A stretch of 64,000 bases of DNA, taken from positions 248,001 through 312,000 of the forward strand of contig RAZH01000002.1 in assembly GCA_003612585.1 (NCBI GenBank), read 5' to 3'. The notes below the pieces were generated by a model that did not search any database, had not been told where the DNA came from, and was given only the letters and a program-made list of their open reading frames with translations. Position 1 is the first letter of the stretch. Every line of letters begins with the position of its first letter. Below, one piece after another: positions 1-9,564 of this stretch. Made by a program: the position numbers and the translations under genes. Source of the DNA: a bacterium 1XD42-54. Its GTDB lineage: Bacteria > Bacillota > Clostridia > Lachnospirales > Lachnospiraceae.

Positions 1-3000
1 TTATTTTCAGCATGACCGATTTTACAGATTCCATCGGAATTAAGCTTTTTACCGGAAATGAACAGGCCGAGGAGCTTTCTTCGTCGATCAAGGCCGGAGC
101 TTTTTTGATGCTTACAGGTGTGACGACGATCGACCGTTTTGATAGTCAGCTTACGATCGGAAATATCCGCGGGATTAAAAAAATTCCGGATTTCAGGGTA
201 AAGCGTGTCGATACGTATGCAGAGAAGCGGGTTGAGCTGCACTGTCACACAAAGATGAGCGACATGGATGGTGTTTCTGATGTAAAAGATATTATCAAGC
301 GTGCAATGGGCTGGGGACACCCGGCGATTGCAATTACCGATCACGGAGCCGTGCAGGCGTTCCCGGATGCGAACCATACCGTTCCGGGAGACAGTAGCTT
401 TAAGGTCATTTATGGCATGGAGGGGTATCTGGTAGATGATCTGAAAGAGATTGCCACGAATACAAAAGGGCAGGGCCTGGAAGAGTCGTTTGTTGTGTTT
501 GACCTTGAGACAACCGGATTTTCTCCGGAGCAGAACCGGATTATTGAGATTGGTGCAGTCAAGGTGGAGCATGGCCGAATTACAGACCGGTTCAGTACCT
601 TTGTTAATCCGGAGGTGCCCATTCCGTTTCGAATCGAGGAGCTGACCAGCATCAACGACAATATGGTGCTGGATGCCCCTGTGATTGAAAAGGTCCTGCC
701 GGAATTTATGGAATTTTGTGAAGGCTGTATTATGGTGGCGCACAATGCCTCGTTTGATATGAGTTTTATTGATGCAAACTGTGCGCGGCAGGGAATTGTG
801 TGTGATAAGACAGTGGTGGATACGGTGGCCATGGCGCGCGTGTTGCTGCCGAATCTGAACCGTTTCAAGCTGGATACAGTGGCAAAGGCACTTGGCATTT
901 CACTGGATCATCATCACAGGGCAGTGGATGACGCTGCCTGTACGGCGGAGATTTTTGTGAAATTTCTGGAGATGCTGCGCGGGCAGGAAATTCAAACGCT
1001 GGAGGAGCTGAATGCGCTTGGGAAAGCTTCGGAGAATCAAATAAAAAAGCTTCCGACGTATCATGTGATACTTCTGGCCAAAAACGATATTGGCAGAGTA
1101 AATCTCTATCGCCTTGTTTCGTGGTCTCATTTGCAGTATTACAGCCGAAGACCGCGGATTCCGAAGAGTGTGCTTCAGAAATACCGGGAAGGACTGATTA
1201 TTGGCTCCGCCTGCGAGGCGGGAGAACTGTATCAGGCGTTGCTGCGAGGCGGGCCGGAACAGGAGATTGCCCGTATTGTGAATTTTTATGATTATCTTGA
1301 GATTCAGCCTCTAGGAAACAATATGTTTATGACAAAGGAAGACCGGGAGGACCGCAAGAGTGTGGAAGACCTGATTGCACTTAACAAACGGATTGTAGAG
1401 CTTGGGGAGCGTTTTAACAAGCCGGTAGCGGCCACGTGCGATGTCCATTTTCTTGATCCGCAGGATGAGGTTTACCGCAGAATCATTATGGCCAGCAAGG
1501 GCTTCAAGGACGCGGATGATCAGGCGCCCCTTTACCTTCGCACAACGGAGGAGATGCTGAAGGAATTTGCATATCTGGGCGAGGAAAAGGCGCACGAAGT
1601 AGTCATTGACAATACGGTGAAAATTGCAGCGATGTGTGAGCGGATTTCCCCGGTAAGGCCGGATAAATGCCCGCCGATTATCGAGCATTCGGACCAGATT
1701 CTCCGAAATCTCTGTTATGAGAAGGCGCATGAAATTTATGGAAAGGAGCTTCCGGAGGTCGTATCAGAACGGCTGGAGCGTGAGCTGAATTCGATTATTT
1801 CCAATGGATTTGCCGTGATGTACATCATTGCGCAGAAACTGGTATGGAAGTCGAATGCGGACGGATATCTGGTGGGCTCGCGTGGGTCGGTCGGTTCTTC
1901 GTTTGTGGCTACGATGTCGGGTATCACGGAGGTGAATCCGCTCAGTCCGCATTATTACTGTCCAAGTTGCCACTACAGCGATTTTGACTCAGAGGAAGTG
2001 CGGGCCTTTTCCGGAATGGCGGGCTGCGATATGCCGGATAAGGACTGCCCGGTGTGCGGGACAAAGCTGAAAAAGGAAGGCTTTGACATTCCGTTTGAGA
2101 CGTTCCTCGGTTTTAAGGGAAACAAGGAACCGGATATTGATTTGAATTTTTCGGGTGAGTATCAGAGTAAGGCTCACCGATATACGGAGGTTATTTTTGG
2201 AGCCGGACAGACATACCGTGCCGGAACAATCGGTACCCTGGCTGATAAGACGGCATTTGGGTATGTAAAGAAATACTATGAGGAGCGGGAGCAGCGTAAG
2301 CGTAACTGTGAAATTGACCGTATTGTGCAGGGGTGCGTCGGTGTGCGGCGTACGACGGGCCAGCATCCGGGTGGTATTATCGTTTTGCCGGTGGGAGAGG
2401 AGATCTATTCGTTCACCCCGGTTCAGCATCCGGCAAACGATATGACGACGGATATCGTGACAACGCATTTTGATTATCACTCAATTGACCATAATCTTCT
2501 GAAGCTCGATATACTGGGACACGATGATCCGACCATGATTCGTATGCTGGAAGATCTGACCGGTATTGACGCGAAAAAGATACCGCTTGACGATAAGGGA
2601 GTTATGTCGTTATTTTCCAGTACGGAGGCGCTGGGAATTACTCCGGAGGATATGGGCGGCGTTCCGCTTGGTTCTCTGGGGATTCCGGAGTTTGGTACAG
2701 AGTTTGCCATGCAGATGCTCATTGACACAAAGCCGACGCATTTTTCTGACCTTGTGCGGATTGCGGGGCTGGCGCACGGAACGGATGTATGGCTTGGCAA
2801 CGCGCAGACGCTCATTCAGGAGGGAAAGGCCACAATCTCTACTGCGATCTGTACACGTGACGATATTATGATTTACCTGATTGGCAAGGGGCTGGACAGT
2901 GAGCAGTCCTTTACGATCATGGAGAGCGTGCGAAAGGGCAAGGGACTGAAACCGGACTGGGAGAAGGAAATGCGGGCGCATGATGTGCCGGAGTGGTACA

Positions 3001-3566
3001 TCTGGTCGTGTAAGAAAATCAAATACATGTTCCCAAAAGCACATGCGGCGGCATATGTTATGATGGCGTGGCGAATTGCATACTGCAAGATTAATTATCC
3101 TCTGGCTTATTATGCGGCATATTTCAGTATCCGTGCGTCAGGGTTTGATTATGAGCTGATGTGTCTTGGCAAGGAAAAGCTGCTGTTTCATATGCACGAT
3201 TATGAAAAACGGATGGATACCTTGAGCAAAAAGGAACAGGATACCTATAAAGACATGAAGAGCGTGCTGGAAATGTATGCCCGTGGATTTGAATTTCTGC
3301 CGATTGATATTTATCAGGCACAGGCTGTGCGTTTTCAGGTGATTGACGGAAAGATTATGCCGTCTCTGAGTTCTATTTCAGGCCTTGGAGACAAGGCGGC
3401 GGCAGCGATTGTGGATGCGGCAAAGGACGGGAAATTTCTTTCAAAGGATGATTTTCAGACAAGGACAAAGGTTGGAAAAACGGTTACGGCGCTGCTTTCG
3501 GATTTAAAGATTTTATCACATTTGCCGGAAACGAATCAGTTGTCGTTGTTTGATTTTGCGGTGTAA
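1..3566 (+). CDS. polC: DNA polymerase III PolC-type alpha subunit (5' end outside window)
   Basis: Replicative polymerase of low-GC Gram-positives, with a built-in 3'-5' proofreading exonuclease. The reading frame is open to the window edge (Ile-Phe-Ser before the first Met at position 12), so the OB-fold N-terminus of this usually ~1,450-residue protein lies upstream; about 1,187 codons are visible. Counting from that Met, the PHP domain carries HCHTK near residue 76 and the DnaQ-like exonuclease inserted in it carries DLETTG near 163, an arrangement specific to PolC. A Cys-rich zinc site (CPSC...CPVCG) lies near 650-680. The catalytic palm has GSRGSVGSSF near 621 and PDIDLNFSGEY near 707, and TTGQHPGG follows. 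Identity is certain; only the 5' end is missing. Confidence 0.98.
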   Translation, partial: IFSMTDFTDSIGIKLFTGNEQAEELSSSIKAGAFLMLTGVTTIDRFDSQLTIGNIRGIKKIPDFRVKRVDTYAEKRVELHCHTKMSDMDGVSDVKDIIKRAMGWGHPAIAITDHGAVQAFPDANHTVPGDSSFKVIYGMEGYLVDDLKEIATNTKGQGLEESFVVFDLETTGFSPEQNRIIEIGAVKVEHGRITDRFSTFVNPEVPIPFRIEELTSINDNMVLDAPVIEKVLPEFMEFCEGCIMVAHNASFDMSFIDANCARQGIVCDKTVVDTVAMARVLLPNLNRFKLDTVAKALGISLDHHHRAVDDAACTAEIFVKFLEMLRGQEIQTLEELNALGKASENQIKKLPTYHVILLAKNDIGRVNLYRLVSWSHLQYYSRRPRIPKSVLQKYREGLIIGSACEAGELYQALLRGGPEQEIARIVNFYDYLEIQPLGNNMFMTKEDREDRKSVEDLIALNKRIVELGERFNKPVAATCDVHFLDPQDEVYRRIIMASKGFKDADDQAPLYLRTTEEMLKEFAYLGEEKAHEVVIDNTVKIAAMCERISPVRPDKCPPIIEHSDQILRNLCYEKAHEIYGKELPEVVSERLERELNSIISNGFAVMYIIAQKLVWKSNADGYLVGSRGSVGSSFVATMSGITEVNPLSPHYYCPSCHYSDFDSEEVRAFSGMAGCDMPDKDCPVCGTKLKKEGFDIPFETFLGFKGNKEPDIDLNFSGEYQSKAHRYTEVIFGAGQTYRAGTIGTLADKTAFGYVKKYYEEREQRKRNCEIDRIVQGCVGVRRTTGQHPGGIIVLPVGEEIYSFTPVQHPANDMTTDIVTTHFDYHSIDHNLLKLDILGHDDPTMIRMLEDLTGIDAKKIPLDDKGVMSLFSSTEALGITPEDMGGVPLGSLGIPEFGTEFAMQMLIDTKPTHFSDLVRIAGLAHGTDVWLGNAQTLIQEGKATISTAICTRDDIMIYLIGKGLDSEQSFTIMESVRKGKGLKPDWEKEMRAHDVPEWYIWSCKKIKYMFPKAHAAAYVMMAWRIAYCKINYPLAYYAAYFSIRASGFDYELMCLGKEKLLFHMHDYEKRMDTLSKKEQDTYKDMKSVLEMYARGFEFLPIDIYQAQAVRFQVIDGKIMPSLSSISGLGDKAAAAIVDAAKDGKFLSKDDFQTRTKVGKTVTALLSDLKILSHLPETNQLSLFDFAV

Positions 3567-3615
3567 GTACTGTTTGTTTTATATTTTTTATGTGGAAAAA
3601 TGGAGAGGAGAAGCT

Positions 3616-4128
3616 ATGCTGCAGGCATTTTACCCGAAGGAATATCTGGATTCTACATATGAGATAGACTTTGAAGGGTTTTACCGGAAGGGGTATCGGG
3701 GGATTATTTTTGATATTGATAATACGTTGGTGCCGCATGGGGCGCCGGCGGATGAAAGGGCGAAGGAGTTGTTTGACCGTTTGAAGAGGCTGGGATTTTC
3801 GTGCTGTCTGCTTTCAAATAATCAGAGGCCCCGTGTGGAGATGTTTAATGAAGAGATTCAGGTGCATTTTATTGAGAATGCGCATAAGCCGTCGGTAAAA
3901 AATTATCGGAGGGCTATGGAATTGATGCAAACGGATTTAAAGAGCACGCTGTTTGTCGGAGATCAGCTTTTTACGGATGTGTATGGGGCGAATCGCGCTG
4001 GCATTTATTCTATTTTGGTGAAGCCGATTCATCCGAAGGAGGAGATTCAGATTGTGCTGAAGCGGTATCTCGAGCGGATTGTTCTGTATTTTTACAAGCG
4101 AAAATATAAGACGGGATCTGGGAAATGA
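3616..4128 (+). CDS. YqeG family HAD-type phosphatase
   Basis: 170-residue haloacid-dehalogenase-superfamily hydrolase of the YqeG (HAD subclass IIIA) family. Motif I is FDIDNTLVPHG, motif II is the Ser in LLSNNQ, a Lys lies in the NAHKPS segment, and motif III is VGDQLFTDV, so the catalytic set is complete. YqeG proteins occur next to ribosome-assembly and shikimate genes in many Firmicutes, but the substrate is not established. The ATG at 3616 is chosen because GGAGAGGAG lies just before it; an in-frame upstream Met at 3550 would overlap the end of polC and has no ribosome site. It follows polC by 49 bases and is likely co-transcribed with it and rarA. Confidence 0.9.
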   Translation: MLQAFYPKEYLDSTYEIDFEGFYRKGYRGIIFDIDNTLVPHGAPADERAKELFDRLKRLGFSCCLLSNNQRPRVEMFNEEIQVHFIENAHKPSVKNYRRAMELMQTDLKSTLFVGDQLFTDVYGANRAGIYSILVKPIHPKEEIQIVLKRYLERIVLYFYKRKYKTGSGK

Positions 4129-4193
4129 TTTCAGGCGCTGTTTCGCGGCTGACGGAATAACAAGTAATGCAAGAAACGGGGAGGATGAACGGT

Positions 4194-5516
4194 ATGATGG
4201 GACAGATGAGCTTATTTGATGATAGGGAGCAGCTGTCACCGCTGGCGAGCAGGCTGCGGCCGGAGTGCCTGGATGAGTATATGGGACAGCAGCATCTGAT
4301 CGGGAAAGGAAAAATATTGCGCCGTCTGATTGAACAGGACCAGATTTCTTCCATGATTTTCTGGGGACCTCCGGGGGTAGGGAAGACGACGCTGGCCAGA
4401 ATCATTGCAAAGCAGACGCGGGCGGAATTTGTAGAATTCAGCGCAGTGACAAGCGGAATCAAAGAGATCAAGGAAGTGATGCAGCAGGCAGAGAACAACC
4501 GGCGGTATGGAATCCGGACTCTGTTATTTGCGGATGAGATTCACCGTTTTAATAAAGCACAGCAGGATGCATTTTTGCCCTGGGTGGAAAAGGGGAGTGT
4601 GATTCTAGTCGGTGCAACGACGGAAAATCCTTCTTTTGAGATTAATTCAGCTTTGCTGTCCAGGTGCAAGGTATTTATTTTGAAGGCGCTGGAAGCGGAA
4701 GATCTGCTGCGCCTGCTTGAGCATGCGCTGAAAAGCCCGAAGGGTTTTGGGAACCTGGAAATTTCGATCAGCGAAGAGGAACTTTCGATGATTGCCGGTT
4801 TTTCAAACGGAGATGCGAGAACGGCTTTGAATACGCTGGAAATGGCCGTGCTTAATGGCAGAATGGATGAGCGCGGCGTTCTTTGTGTGGAGGAGGACGT
4901 GCTGGCACAATGTATGAACAGGCGGTCGCTTCTGTACGATAAAAATGGAGAAAGTCACTACAATCTGATTTCTGCGCTGCATAAGTCGATGCGGAACAGT
5001 GATCCGGACGCCGCCGTTTACTGGATGTGCCGGATGTTGGATGGAGGAGAAGAGCCCCTTTACATTGCGCGCAGGTTGATTCGTTTTGCAAGTGAGGACG
5101 TCGGCATAGCGGATTCGGAAGCGCTGCGGATAGCTGTGGCGGCGTATCAGGCGTGTCATTTTCTCGGGATGCCGGAATGCGATGTGCATCTGACCCATGC
5201 GGTGGTTTATCTCTCCATGGCTCCGAAATCGAATGCGCTTTACCTTGCCTGTGAGGCGTGTAAAAAGGATATCCGGGAAATGCCGGCAGAGCCGGTTCCG
5301 CTGCAGATCTGTAATGCCCCGACCAATCTCATGAAAGAGCTGCATTACGGAGAAGGCTATCAGTATGCGCACGATACGCAGGAAAAGCTGACAAAGATGC
5401 AGTGTCTGCCGGATTCTCTGGCAGGGCGCAGATATTATGAGCCAACAGATCAGGGAAGGGAGAAAGAGGTAAAAGAACGACTGGATGGCATATTAAAATG
5501 GAAACAGGAGAACTAG
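4194..5516 (+). CDS. rarA: Replication-associated recombination protein A (RarA/MgsA AAA+ ATPase)
   Basis: Clamp-loader-like AAA+ ATPase acting at stalled replication forks. Walker A is GPPGVGKTT, Walker B is ADEIHRFNKAQQD, sensor 1 lies around GATTENPSFE and an arginine finger sits in LLSRCKV. The C-terminal half carries the family's tetramerisation domain (EDVGIADSEAL, AYQACHFLGMPE, PTNLMKELHYGEGY). GGGGAGG at 4178-4184 is spaced well for the ATG at 4194 (or 4197); in-frame ATGs at 4167 and 4185 lie before or directly against it. The early MSLFDD motif is usual for RarA and resembles a beta-clamp or SSB-contact peptide, which is inference. It ends at a strong bidirectional terminator. Confidence 0.95.
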   Translation: MMGQMSLFDDREQLSPLASRLRPECLDEYMGQQHLIGKGKILRRLIEQDQISSMIFWGPPGVGKTTLARIIAKQTRAEFVEFSAVTSGIKEIKEVMQQAENNRRYGIRTLLFADEIHRFNKAQQDAFLPWVEKGSVILVGATTENPSFEINSALLSRCKVFILKALEAEDLLRLLEHALKSPKGFGNLEISISEEELSMIAGFSNGDARTALNTLEMAVLNGRMDERGVLCVEEDVLAQCMNRRSLLYDKNGESHYNLISALHKSMRNSDPDAAVYWMCRMLDGGEEPLYIARRLIRFASEDVGIADSEALRIAVAAYQACHFLGMPECDVHLTHAVVYLSMAPKSNALYLACEACKKDIREMPAEPVPLQICNAPTNLMKELHYGEGYQYAHDTQEKLTKMQCLPDSLAGRRYYEPTDQGREKEVKERLDGILKWKQEN

Positions 5517-5535
5517 ATGAGACCGGTTCTCCTGT
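5504..5535. terminator. Bidirectional terminator between rarA and pyrC
   Basis: A perfect 10-bp inverted repeat, ACAGGAGAAC at 5504-5513 and GTTCTCCTGT at 5526-5535, with a 12-base loop. The left arm includes the last rarA codons and its stop. Short T runs lie on both outer sides, so it can serve both the rightward rarA transcript and the leftward pyrC transcript, which converge here. Confidence 0.75.
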
Positions 5536-5557
5536 GTGTTTTGATACAGGGCATATT

Positions 5558-6859
5558 TTATGCAGTTATAAAGGAATCCCAAGCAATTTTTCCACGGCAG
5601 ATCGTATATTTGATTTTACCGGAAAGTTCCATTCCGGTAAATGGAGTGTTTTCTGACTTTGACTGATAATTCCCTGCGATAAAGGATTCCTGCGGATTGA
5701 AAATAACAAGATCTGCAACGCAGCCGGGGCGAATGGAGCCATAAAATGGCGAAGCAGTTTTTTTTGTCAGAAGAGTATTGGAGCCGGGGATGGCCATCTG
5801 GTTTATGGAATACAGCTTTGCAGGATTGACTGTCATTTTTTCAAGAAGCTGCATCATGGTCAGATGTCCCGGCTGTACCAGATTTGTGATACCGAGCGGT
5901 AAAGCGGTCTCAAGGCCGATGATACCGCTTGGGCAGGAGAAAAAGTTTTCCTGGTGCTTTTCCTCAGTGCTGTGGGGCGCATGGTCGGTGGCGATTACAT
6001 CAATCGTACCGTCTTTCAGGCCCTCGATAATAGCGAGTCGGTCCTCCTCTGTGCGAAGAGGGGGATTCATTTTGGCATAGGTACCATGAAGTGCAACTGC
6101 TTCTTCTGTCAGGGAAAAATGATGCGGCGTTGCTTCTGCAAAGACTTTGGCGCCAAGTGCCTTTGCGGTGCGGACGAGTGCAACAGAGTTTTTGGAACTG
6201 ATATGCTGAATGTTGATGACAGCTCCAGTGTGCAGAGCCAGCATGCAGTCCCGGGCAACCATGATATCTTCTGCAATCGAAGGAGCGGTACGGTGTGTGC
6301 CGCTTTTTTCAATGAAAGCAGGGTGTTCTTCGTGGAATGAGAGCGGCAGGCCGAGCATTTTTGCATGTAACATGGCGGTTTCTGTCAGCTTTTCATCCAG
6401 AAGCGGGATTCCGTCATCCGTAAAACCGGCTGCGCCATGTTTCGCGAGCGCTTCAAAATCAGTAAGCTCAATGCCTTTCAGCCCTTTTGTGACAGCAGCG
6501 GCGAAAAGAATACGGATTTTTTCGTGCTGGGCCCGGGCAACAAGATCACTTAACCGTTGTTCTGTATCGGTAGTCGGATTTGTGTTTGCCATACAGACAA
6601 CCGTTGTAAAGCCTCCAGCAGCGGCAGCGCATGCACCCGTGTGCAAATCTTCTTTATAAGTAAAACCGGGGTCACGGAAGTGGACATGCACATCAATCAG
6701 ACCGGGAGCTATCAGGCAGCCTGCGGCATCAATGACGGTTTCATCTTCCTGTGCTTCTAAAGTACCGATTTCTGTAATTCTATCTTCTGTAATGCGAAGA
6801 TCTGCAACAAACTGTTCGTTTGTTCCGGGAGAAAAGATATGTCCATGTTTAATAATCAT
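5558..6859 (-). CDS. pyrC: Dihydroorotase, class I
   Basis: Zinc-dependent amidohydrolase that cyclises N-carbamoyl-aspartate to dihydroorotate in pyrimidine synthesis. It is 433 residues, normal for class I. The metal-binding DVHVHFRDPG lies near residue 60, followed by GGFTTVVCMANTNP. Further metal His residues lie in SFHEEH and IQHISS, and the catalytic Asp is in ATDHAPHS. The ATG at 6859 is preceded on the minus strand by AGAGGT at suitable spacing; an upstream in-frame Met at 6943 adds 28 non-conserved residues with no ribosome site. It stands alone here, away from other pyr genes, with its own promoter at 6915-6943. Confidence 0.95.
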   Translation of the reverse strand: MIIKHGHIFSPGTNEQFVADLRITEDRITEIGTLEAQEDETVIDAAGCLIAPGLIDVHVHFRDPGFTYKEDLHTGACAAAAGGFTTVVCMANTNPTTDTEQRLSDLVARAQHEKIRILFAAAVTKGLKGIELTDFEALAKHGAAGFTDDGIPLLDEKLTETAMLHAKMLGLPLSFHEEHPAFIEKSGTHRTAPSIAEDIMVARDCMLALHTGAVINIQHISSKNSVALVRTAKALGAKVFAEATPHHFSLTEEAVALHGTYAKMNPPLRTEEDRLAIIEGLKDGTIDVIATDHAPHSTEEKHQENFFSCPSGIIGLETALPLGITNLVQPGHLTMMQLLEKMTVNPAKLYSINQMAIPGSNTLLTKKTASPFYGSIRPGCVADLVIFNPQESFIAGNYQSKSENTPFTGMELSGKIKYTICRGKIAWDSFITA

Positions 6860-6914
6860 AGTCAGATACCTCTTTGTGTGTATTATTTTGTAAAGTAAAA
6901 ATGGATTTAATTTC

Positions 6915-6943
6915 ATTTTATGAGGGGCAAAAGAGTGTGTCAA
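6915..6943 (-). promoter_or_regulatory. Sigma-A promoter of pyrC
   Basis: On the minus strand TTGACA (plus 6938-6943) and TAAAAT (plus 6915-6920) are separated by exactly 17 bases. This near-consensus promoter would start about 50 bases before the pyrC ATG. No PyrR-type terminator or antiterminator pair is obvious in that short leader. Confidence 0.7.
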
Positions 6944-6960
6944 GCTTTCTAAAAAAACAG

Positions 6961-6989
6961 TTGAAAAAAATGTTCAGATACGGTAAAAT
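6961..6989 (+). promoter_or_regulatory. Sigma-A promoter of efp
   Basis: TTGAAA at 6961-6966 and TAAAAT at 6984-6989 with a 17-base spacer. It lies back to back with the pyrC promoter and gives an efp leader of roughly 90 bases. Confidence 0.7.
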
Positions 6990-7087
6990 ATTACAGGTGT
7001 GTATGTTGCCACAGGGAAAGAACAGACTTTTCTAAATGTGATTTCGAGAAAATCCTGTTTGGATAAATATAAGGAGGAATAATAGCA

Positions 7088-7645
7088 ATGATTTCAGCAG
7101 GCGATTTTAGAAACGGCGTTACACTGGAGATGGAAGGAAATATTTATCAGATTATTGAATTCCAGCATGTAAAGCCTGGTAAGGGAGCTGCATTTGTCAG
7201 AACAAAATTAAAAAATATTATCAATGGTGGTGTGGTTGAGAAGACGTTCCGCCCGACTGAGAAGTTCCCGCAGGCTCGTATCGACCGTGTTGAGATGCAG
7301 TATCTCTACACAGACGGAGATCTGTTCCATTTCATGAACACAGAGACATACGATCAGATTGCCCTGAACCAGGATGCGATTGGCGACGCACTGAAGTTCG
7401 TAAAAGAAAATGAGATGGTAAAGATCTGTTCTCATAATGGCAATGTATTTGCAGTAGAGCCGCCTCTTTTTGTAGAGCTTGAAGTTACGGAGACAGAGCC
7501 AGGATTTAAGGGTGATACAGCGACAGGCGCAACAAAGCCGGCTACCGTTGAGACAGGCGCTGTTGTATACGTACCGTTGTTTGTTGAGACTGGCGATAAA
7601 TTGAAGATTGACACGAGAACAGGAGAGTATCTGTCTAGAGTATAA
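7088..7645 (+). CDS. efp: Elongation factor P
   Basis: 185-residue translation factor that binds between the ribosomal P and E sites and relieves stalling at polyproline stretches. The KOW-like N-terminal domain carries the conserved loop [11 protein letters not shown], whose Lys at the tip points at the peptidyl-transferase centre. Two OB domains follow, the last ending in [20 protein letters not shown] lies 8 bases before the ATG. It has its own promoter and a strong terminator. Whether the loop Lys is modified cannot be told, since no epmA/epmB or ymfI-like gene lies nearby. Confidence 0.98.
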   Translation: MISAGDFRNGVTLEMEGNIYQIIEFQHVKPGKGAAFVRTKLKNIINGGVVEKTFRPTEKFPQARIDRVEMQYLYTDGDLFHFMNTETYDQIALNQDAIGDALKFVKENEMVKICSHNGNVFAVEPPLFVELEVTETEPGFKGDTATGATKPATVETGAVVYVPLFVETGDKLKIDTRTGEYLSRV

Positions 7646-7763
7646 GCTCAGAACAGATACGAAACGGCCGATATGGTTGTTGTGTATGGAGTGATATAAT
7701 TACGCATGTTCCGTGTATTTTATTTATATGAACGCGCGTTTTATATGAATTAGATGAAATAAG

Positions 7764-7804
7764 AACCGTGAATTGGATCATAGTATCAGATTCACGGTTT
7801 TTTT
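7764..7804 (+). terminator. Terminator of efp
   Basis: Perfect 10-bp arms, AACCGTGAAT at 7764-7773 and ATTCACGGTT at 7790-7799, followed by a seven-T run. It lies about 120 bases after the efp stop. Confidence 0.85.
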
Positions 7805-7956
7805 ATGCATACTTAAATGACTCGTAAAGATCATTGGCTATGTGTGACAAGTAAGACGGATTTTGTTGTTCCTTGATTTTTATGATATAGTAGCAGTAGT
7901 AACACTTGTGTAACTTTTGTCTCAGAAAAAAGTTTAAACAAAAAAGAAATAACTAC

Positions 7957-7985
7957 TTGCAATATGTGAATATTAATGATATAGT
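7957..7985 (+). promoter_or_regulatory. Promoter of the DUF5688 gene
   Basis: TTGCAA at 7957-7962 and TATAGT at 7980-7985 with 17 bases between. A second TGATATAGTA string lies about 100 bases upstream (around 7884). The rest of 7805-8074 shows no gene. Confidence 0.5.
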
Positions 7986-8074
7986 AAGAGAAGAAAAATT
8001 CTGGCGCATATGCGCATCACTGTGTGGTTCACACAAATTTCCGATTTAAAAATATTCAGAAGGGTGGTTGTTTA

Positions 8075-8977
8075 TTGGAGTACGTAGAATTTTTGGAGCA
8101 AGTCAAACTTACAGTACAGGAGAAAACAGGCCGGGAGACGAAGGTTTCGATCGGGCAGCAGATGAAAAACAACAGAGAAGGAGCTGGCAGCATAACGATA
8201 CAACAGACAGGAGGAAATATTGCACCTGTGATTGATCTGGCTCCATACTATGAAGAACATCAAGCAGGTAAAACGCTTGAGGCGATAGCAGAAGAAATAC
8301 TGGAAGTTTACAGGCAGAAGAAAACCTGCGGAACAATTGATTTATCCTTTTATACAGACTATGAAAAAGTAAGGAATTGCATTTCATGCAAACTTGTAAA
8401 TTATGAAAGAAACTCTTATTTATTGGAACGGGTACCGCATCAAAGATTTCTGGATTTGGCCATTGTATATCATTGTACGGTAGAAAATGCATTGATTGGG
8501 AAAGGGAATATTTTGATCCAAAATGCACATCTGGAACTCTGGGATACAGATCTTAAGGAACTTCATGACGCAGCGATCAGCAATACAATTCGATGTTATC
8601 CCTATGAATTGATTGAAATTAGCGATATGTTAGCAGAACTGGTTGGGAGTTTGCCGAAAGAGGAAAAACCTCTTTATCCTATGTATGTATTGACGAATAC
8701 ACAAAGATGTTATGGAGCTGTTAACCTTATTCTGCATCCGGTACTGGAAGCCATTGCAGAAAAACTGGAGAGTGATTTTTTTGTTCTGCCAAGCAGTATT
8801 CATGAATGTATGATTGTACCGGTATCAGAGGAGATTCACCCCAAGGAATTACATCAGATGGTGCATGAGATTAACCTGGAACATGTGGCTCCGGAAGAAA
8901 TTCTGGGCGAATCCGTATATCGTTATCAACGACAGAAAGGACGCCTTTTCACGGCATGGGAAGCTTATTCGGTATAA
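8075..8977 (+). CDS. DUF5688 family protein
   Basis: About 300-residue soluble protein that I recognise as DUF5688, a family common in Lachnospiraceae and without an established function. Recognisable family segments are MYVLTN, the FFVLPSSIHE stretch near residue 245, the LHQMVHEIN helix and the SVYRYQR end. There is no signal peptide or membrane segment. TTG at 8075 is preferred as start because AAGGGTGG lies 9 bases upstream; the longer frame from GTG 8024 has no ribosome site. It is a single-gene unit between its own promoter and a bidirectional terminator. Confidence 0.75.
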   Translation: MEYVEFLEQVKLTVQEKTGRETKVSIGQQMKNNREGAGSITIQQTGGNIAPVIDLAPYYEEHQAGKTLEAIAEEILEVYRQKKTCGTIDLSFYTDYEKVRNCISCKLVNYERNSYLLERVPHQRFLDLAIVYHCTVENALIGKGNILIQNAHLELWDTDLKELHDAAISNTIRCYPYELIEISDMLAELVGSLPKEEKPLYPMYVLTNTQRCYGAVNLILHPVLEAIAEKLESDFFVLPSSIHECMIVPVSEEIHPKELHQMVHEINLEHVAPEEILGESVYRYQRQKGRLFTAWEAYSV

Positions 8978-9003
8978 TTTTCCGGCACCTCTTTTTGCAT
9001 ACA

Positions 9004-9031
9004 AAAAAGCAGCTTTTATAAGCTGCTTTTT
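9004..9031. terminator. Bidirectional terminator between DUF5688 gene and tRNA-Arg
   Basis: Inverted repeat AAAAGCAGCT (9005-9014) and AGCTGCTTTT (9021-9030) with A and T runs on the two outer sides. It can end both the rightward DUF5688 transcript and the leftward tRNA. Confidence 0.8.
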
Positions 9032-9033
9032 AG

Positions 9034-9106
9034 CACACCTGGAGGGATTCGAACCCCCGGCACGTGGTACCGGAAACCACTGCTCTATCCCCTGAGCTAC
9101 AGGTGT
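9034..9106 (-). tRNA. tRNA-Arg (anticodon CCG)
   Basis: On the minus strand a full cloverleaf can be folded. The acceptor stem is ACACCTG paired with CAGGTGT, the D arm is GCTC/GAGC, the anticodon stem GTGGT/ACCAC encloses loop TTCCGGT (anticodon CCG), and the T arm has loop TTCGAAT. The discriminator is G and the 3' CCA is not encoded. A TATAAT box on the minus strand (plus 9122-9127) is its likely -10. It reads CGG arginine codons. Confidence 0.95.
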
Positions 9107-9540
9107 TTTTGAAATTGCCTAATTATAATAGCATAGTTTGAGTGAAAAGTAAAGCAGTGATTTTGCTTATTTTCAGATACAATGCGAGGAAAAACTTGCG
9201 GATATCGAAAGTCTGTGTCTGTCTTGATAGCCGATTATTCCTGATGTCGGATCTGCTTCCAGGCAAAAACACCCGTCCAGGAATCTGTGGTACCGTCAAC
9301 GACAATCGCACATATTTCAGATCAGAAGCAGGATTGACAGAGAGATTTATAAGTGTATAACGTGATATTTGACAGATGAAGTGATTATTAAAGATAATCA
9401 GATTTAGCATATAAAAGACAGATATCCATATGATTATGAACGATTTGAAAGAATATAAAAATTCCATGATTCCTTTTTTAAAAATAGAACAGAAAAAATG
9501 GGATAAATATTTGCGCAATAAGAAAATACTTTATAGTCGG
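9107..9540. other. Non-coding stretch, no recognised gene
   Basis: After the tRNA promoter this AT-rich stretch has only short overlapping frames on both strands, with no ribosome sites and no sequence I recognise. It probably contains decayed DNA. Confidence 0.5.
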
Positions 9541-9552
9541 GAATAAAAAAGT

Positions 9553-9558
9553 TATAAT
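9553..9558 (+). promoter_or_regulatory. -10 box of the structured RNA
   Basis: TATAAT at 9553-9558 with a weak TTTATA about 17 bases upstream. This predicts an RNA starting near 9565. Confidence 0.5.
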
Positions 9559-9564
9559 GCTTAT

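Noticed and set aside
410-898. Open frames on the opposite strand of polC and of other long genes
   Set aside because: They lie wholly inside well-supported genes, have no ribosome sites and no protein-like composition.
6860-6914. PyrR-type attenuator ahead of pyrC
   Set aside because: The leader is about 50 bases with no paired terminator and antiterminator.
9034-9106. tRNA-Arg as attachment site for the accessory patch
   Set aside because: The patch lies on the 5' side of the tRNA, while most integrases use the 3' end, and no repeat of the tRNA 3' end was noticed in 9107-15495.
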